Shown: positions 5,409 through 6,448 of the stretch, piece after piece
Layout: the number at the start of each line of letters is the position of its first letter
Position numbering within the stretch: position 1 is the first letter of the stretch
NCBI GenBank assembly: GCA_007135895.1
Contig: SLHZ01000255.1
Coordinates: forward strand, 1-6,448
Direction of reading: 5' to 3'
From: Balneolales bacterium
Lineage (GTDB): Bacteria > Bacteroidota > Rhodothermia > Balneolales > Natronogracilivirgulaceae
DNA: 6,448 nt
Notes under the pieces: generated by a model
Seen by the model: only the letters and a program-made list of their open reading frames with translations
The model's database searches: none
Told to the model about the DNA's origin: nothing
Position numbers and translations under genes: made by a program

Positions 5409-6290
5409 TCAGCCAAAACGACCGGTAATGTACTCTTCGGTTCTTGTTTTGGATGGATTGGTAAAGAGGGTGCTCGTAGGTCCGGCCTCTATCAGTTTTC
5501 CCACATAGAAAAAAGCGGTGCGATCCGAGACACGGGCGGCCTGTTGCATATTGTGTGTTACTATAACGATGGTAACCTGTTCCTTCAGGGTTTGAATGAG
5601 CTCTTCGATCCGGCTGGTCGATTGCGGGTCAAGTGAGCTGGTGGGCTCGTCCATAAGAAGCACCTCGGGGTCTACGGCCAGGGCCCGGGCAATGGAAAGA
5701 CGTTGTTGCTGTCCCCCGGAAAGACTGGACCCCGGACTGCGAAGCCGGTCCTTGACTTCGTCGAAGAGCGCCGCCTGGCGCAATGCTTGTTCACAAACTT
5801 CATCCAGGAGAGCCCTGTTCCGGATTCCAACCAGTTTGAGGCCCGCCACTACGTTGTCGTAAATAGACATGGTAGGGAAAGGTGTTGGTTTCTGAAATAC
5901 CATGCCAATTTTTCTGCGTATGATGACCGGATTCACATCGCTGTGGTAGATATTCTTTCCGTCCAGAAGAACTTCGCCGGTCACCGAAGAGCCTCTTGTG
6001 AGGTCATGCATCCGGTTCAAAGCCCTCATGTAAGTGGTTTTTCCACATCCGGAGGGTCCGATAAGTGCCAGAACTTCTTTGTCGTAAATAGGCAGACTTA
6101 CATTTTCGACACCAACATTGGATCCGTAACGCACCGTCAGGTTGCGGGTTTCCATCCGGTTTTTTTGTTTTTCTTCCTGTTTTTCCTGCATGGGCATATT
6201 TTCGTGCGTATTTGTTGTCGAATTATTGGAAAGCAGAGATGAGAAACCCTCCGGTTTAAACTGGGTCATTGCGTTGAAGAGGTTGAGCAT
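5409..6290 (-). CDS. pstB: Phosphate ABC transporter ATP-binding protein PstB
   Basis: The ATPase of the high-affinity phosphate importer, bound to PstA and PstC at the inner face of the cytoplasmic membrane. All nucleotide-binding motifs are intact: Walker A GPSGCGKT (78-85), Q-loop VFQKPTPFPTMSIYDNV (131-147), signature LSGGQQQR (190-197), Walker B LLMDEP (211-216), D-loop SSLD (218-221) and the H-loop His246. It ends in the PstB hallmark TEEYITGRFG. At 293 residues it is longer than the usual 250-270 because of about 45 N-terminal residues, polar and Lys/Glu/Gln-rich near 35-44, before METRNLTVRYG. The true start could be Met1 (6290), Met34 or Met46 (6155); none has a convincing Shine-Dalgarno. 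From Met1 it begins 25 bases after the pstA stop, so the two are co-transcribed. Confidence 0.95.
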   Translation of the reverse strand: MLNLFNAMTQFKPEGFSSLLSNNSTTNTHENMPMQEKQEEKQKNRMETRNLTVRYGSNVGVENVSLPIYDKEVLALIGPSGCGKTTYMRALNRMHDLTRGSSVTGEVLLDGKNIYHSDVNPVIIRRKIGMVFQKPTPFPTMSIYDNVVAGLKLVGIRNRALLDEVCEQALRQAALFDEVKDRLRSPGSSLSGGQQQRLSIARALAVDPEVLLMDEPTSSLDPQSTSRIEELIQTLKEQVTIVIVTHNMQQAARVSDRTAFFYVGKLIEAGPTSTLFTNPSKTRTEEYITGRFG

Positions 6291-6315
6291 TGGTCAAAAA
6301 ACTATACGTGAATAT

Positions 6316-6448
6316 CTAGACTGCTCTTTTGCGGGTAGCAAGCCGGGCGGCGATGAAACAGAGCATGACCAGCACCAGCAGTACGATGGCGGCCGCCCAC
6401 CCCATGGAGTGCCAGTGAGAATAGGGGATGATCGCCAGGCTGTAGAGA
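6316..6448 (-). CDS. pstA: Phosphate ABC transporter permease PstA, C-terminal fragment
   Basis: The last 43 codons of a membrane protein, ending with TAG at 6318-6316; the rest lies beyond the right edge. The fragment starts LYSLAIIPYSHWHSMGWAAA and continues into one hydrophobic helix (AAAIVLLVLVMLCFIAA) followed by a basic tail, RLATRKRAV. This matches the end of PstA-type permeases, where the last transmembrane helix is followed by a short positive cytoplasmic end. The identification relies on this pattern together with pstB and phoU directly downstream in the classic order. Confidence 0.85.
   Translation of the reverse strand, partial: LYSLAIIPYSHWHSMGWAAAIVLLVLVMLCFIAARLATRKRAV

Noticed and set aside
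4678..5508. Plus-strand ORF of 276 codons antisense to phoU
   Set aside because: It fully overlaps the well-supported phoU and the end of pstB, and its protein resembles no family. It is the complementary-strand shadow of coding sequence.
5703..6242. Plus-strand ORF of 179 codons opposite pstB
   Set aside because: Antisense to intact PstB motifs, with no recognisable domains and no independent start signal.

Overview
The window looks like an ordinary chromosomal segment of a Bacteroidota-related bacterium (FCB group). The protein sequences remind me most of the Balneolota/Rhodothermota side, but that placement is from memory and only moderately sure. Three things point this way: the gene starts have almost no Shine-Dalgarno sequences, there is a TAnnTTTG-type box ahead of dnaX, and one gene encodes a stand-alone HsdR-N-like protein of a kind common in Bacteroidota. 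All supported genes lie on the minus strand, so transcription runs from the right end of the window to the left. The long plus-strand ORFs are antisense shadows.

Right part (about 4699-6448): the distal end of a phosphate-specific transport operon in the order pstA (only its last 43 codons), pstB, phoU. PstA is a membrane permease subunit, PstB the ATPase that drives phosphate uptake, and PhoU the metal-binding regulator linking the transporter to phosphate signalling. A short hairpin with a T-tract separates pstB from phoU, and a weak terminator candidate follows phoU. The operon promoter and pstS/pstC would lie beyond the right edge.

Middle (about 3262-4698): a 276-base intergenic region holds a candidate promoter, with a perfect -35 hexamer and an inverted repeat over the -10. 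It leads to a 326-residue protein whose first ~145 residues resemble the HsdR N-terminal nuclease domain (PD-(D/E)XK type) and whose C-terminal half I do not recognise. No hsdM, hsdS or helicase gene is visible. The next 180-base gap contains a GC-rich palindrome, a tandem T-tract repeat and a strong hairpin just ahead of the next gene.

Left part (1-3261): a complete M24B metallopeptidase (Xaa-Pro aminopeptidase/prolidase type), a 150-base gap with small repeats and a possible promoter, then dnaX, the DNA polymerase III gamma/tau clamp-loader subunit, which runs off the left edge after 591 codons. This DnaX lacks the cysteine zinc-binding module usual in the family and carries a small in-frame tandem repeat in its linker.

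I find no mobile element, CRISPR array, tRNA, rRNA or clear defence system. The least explained items are the solitary HsdR-N-like protein, the zinc-less DnaX and the intergenic palindromes.
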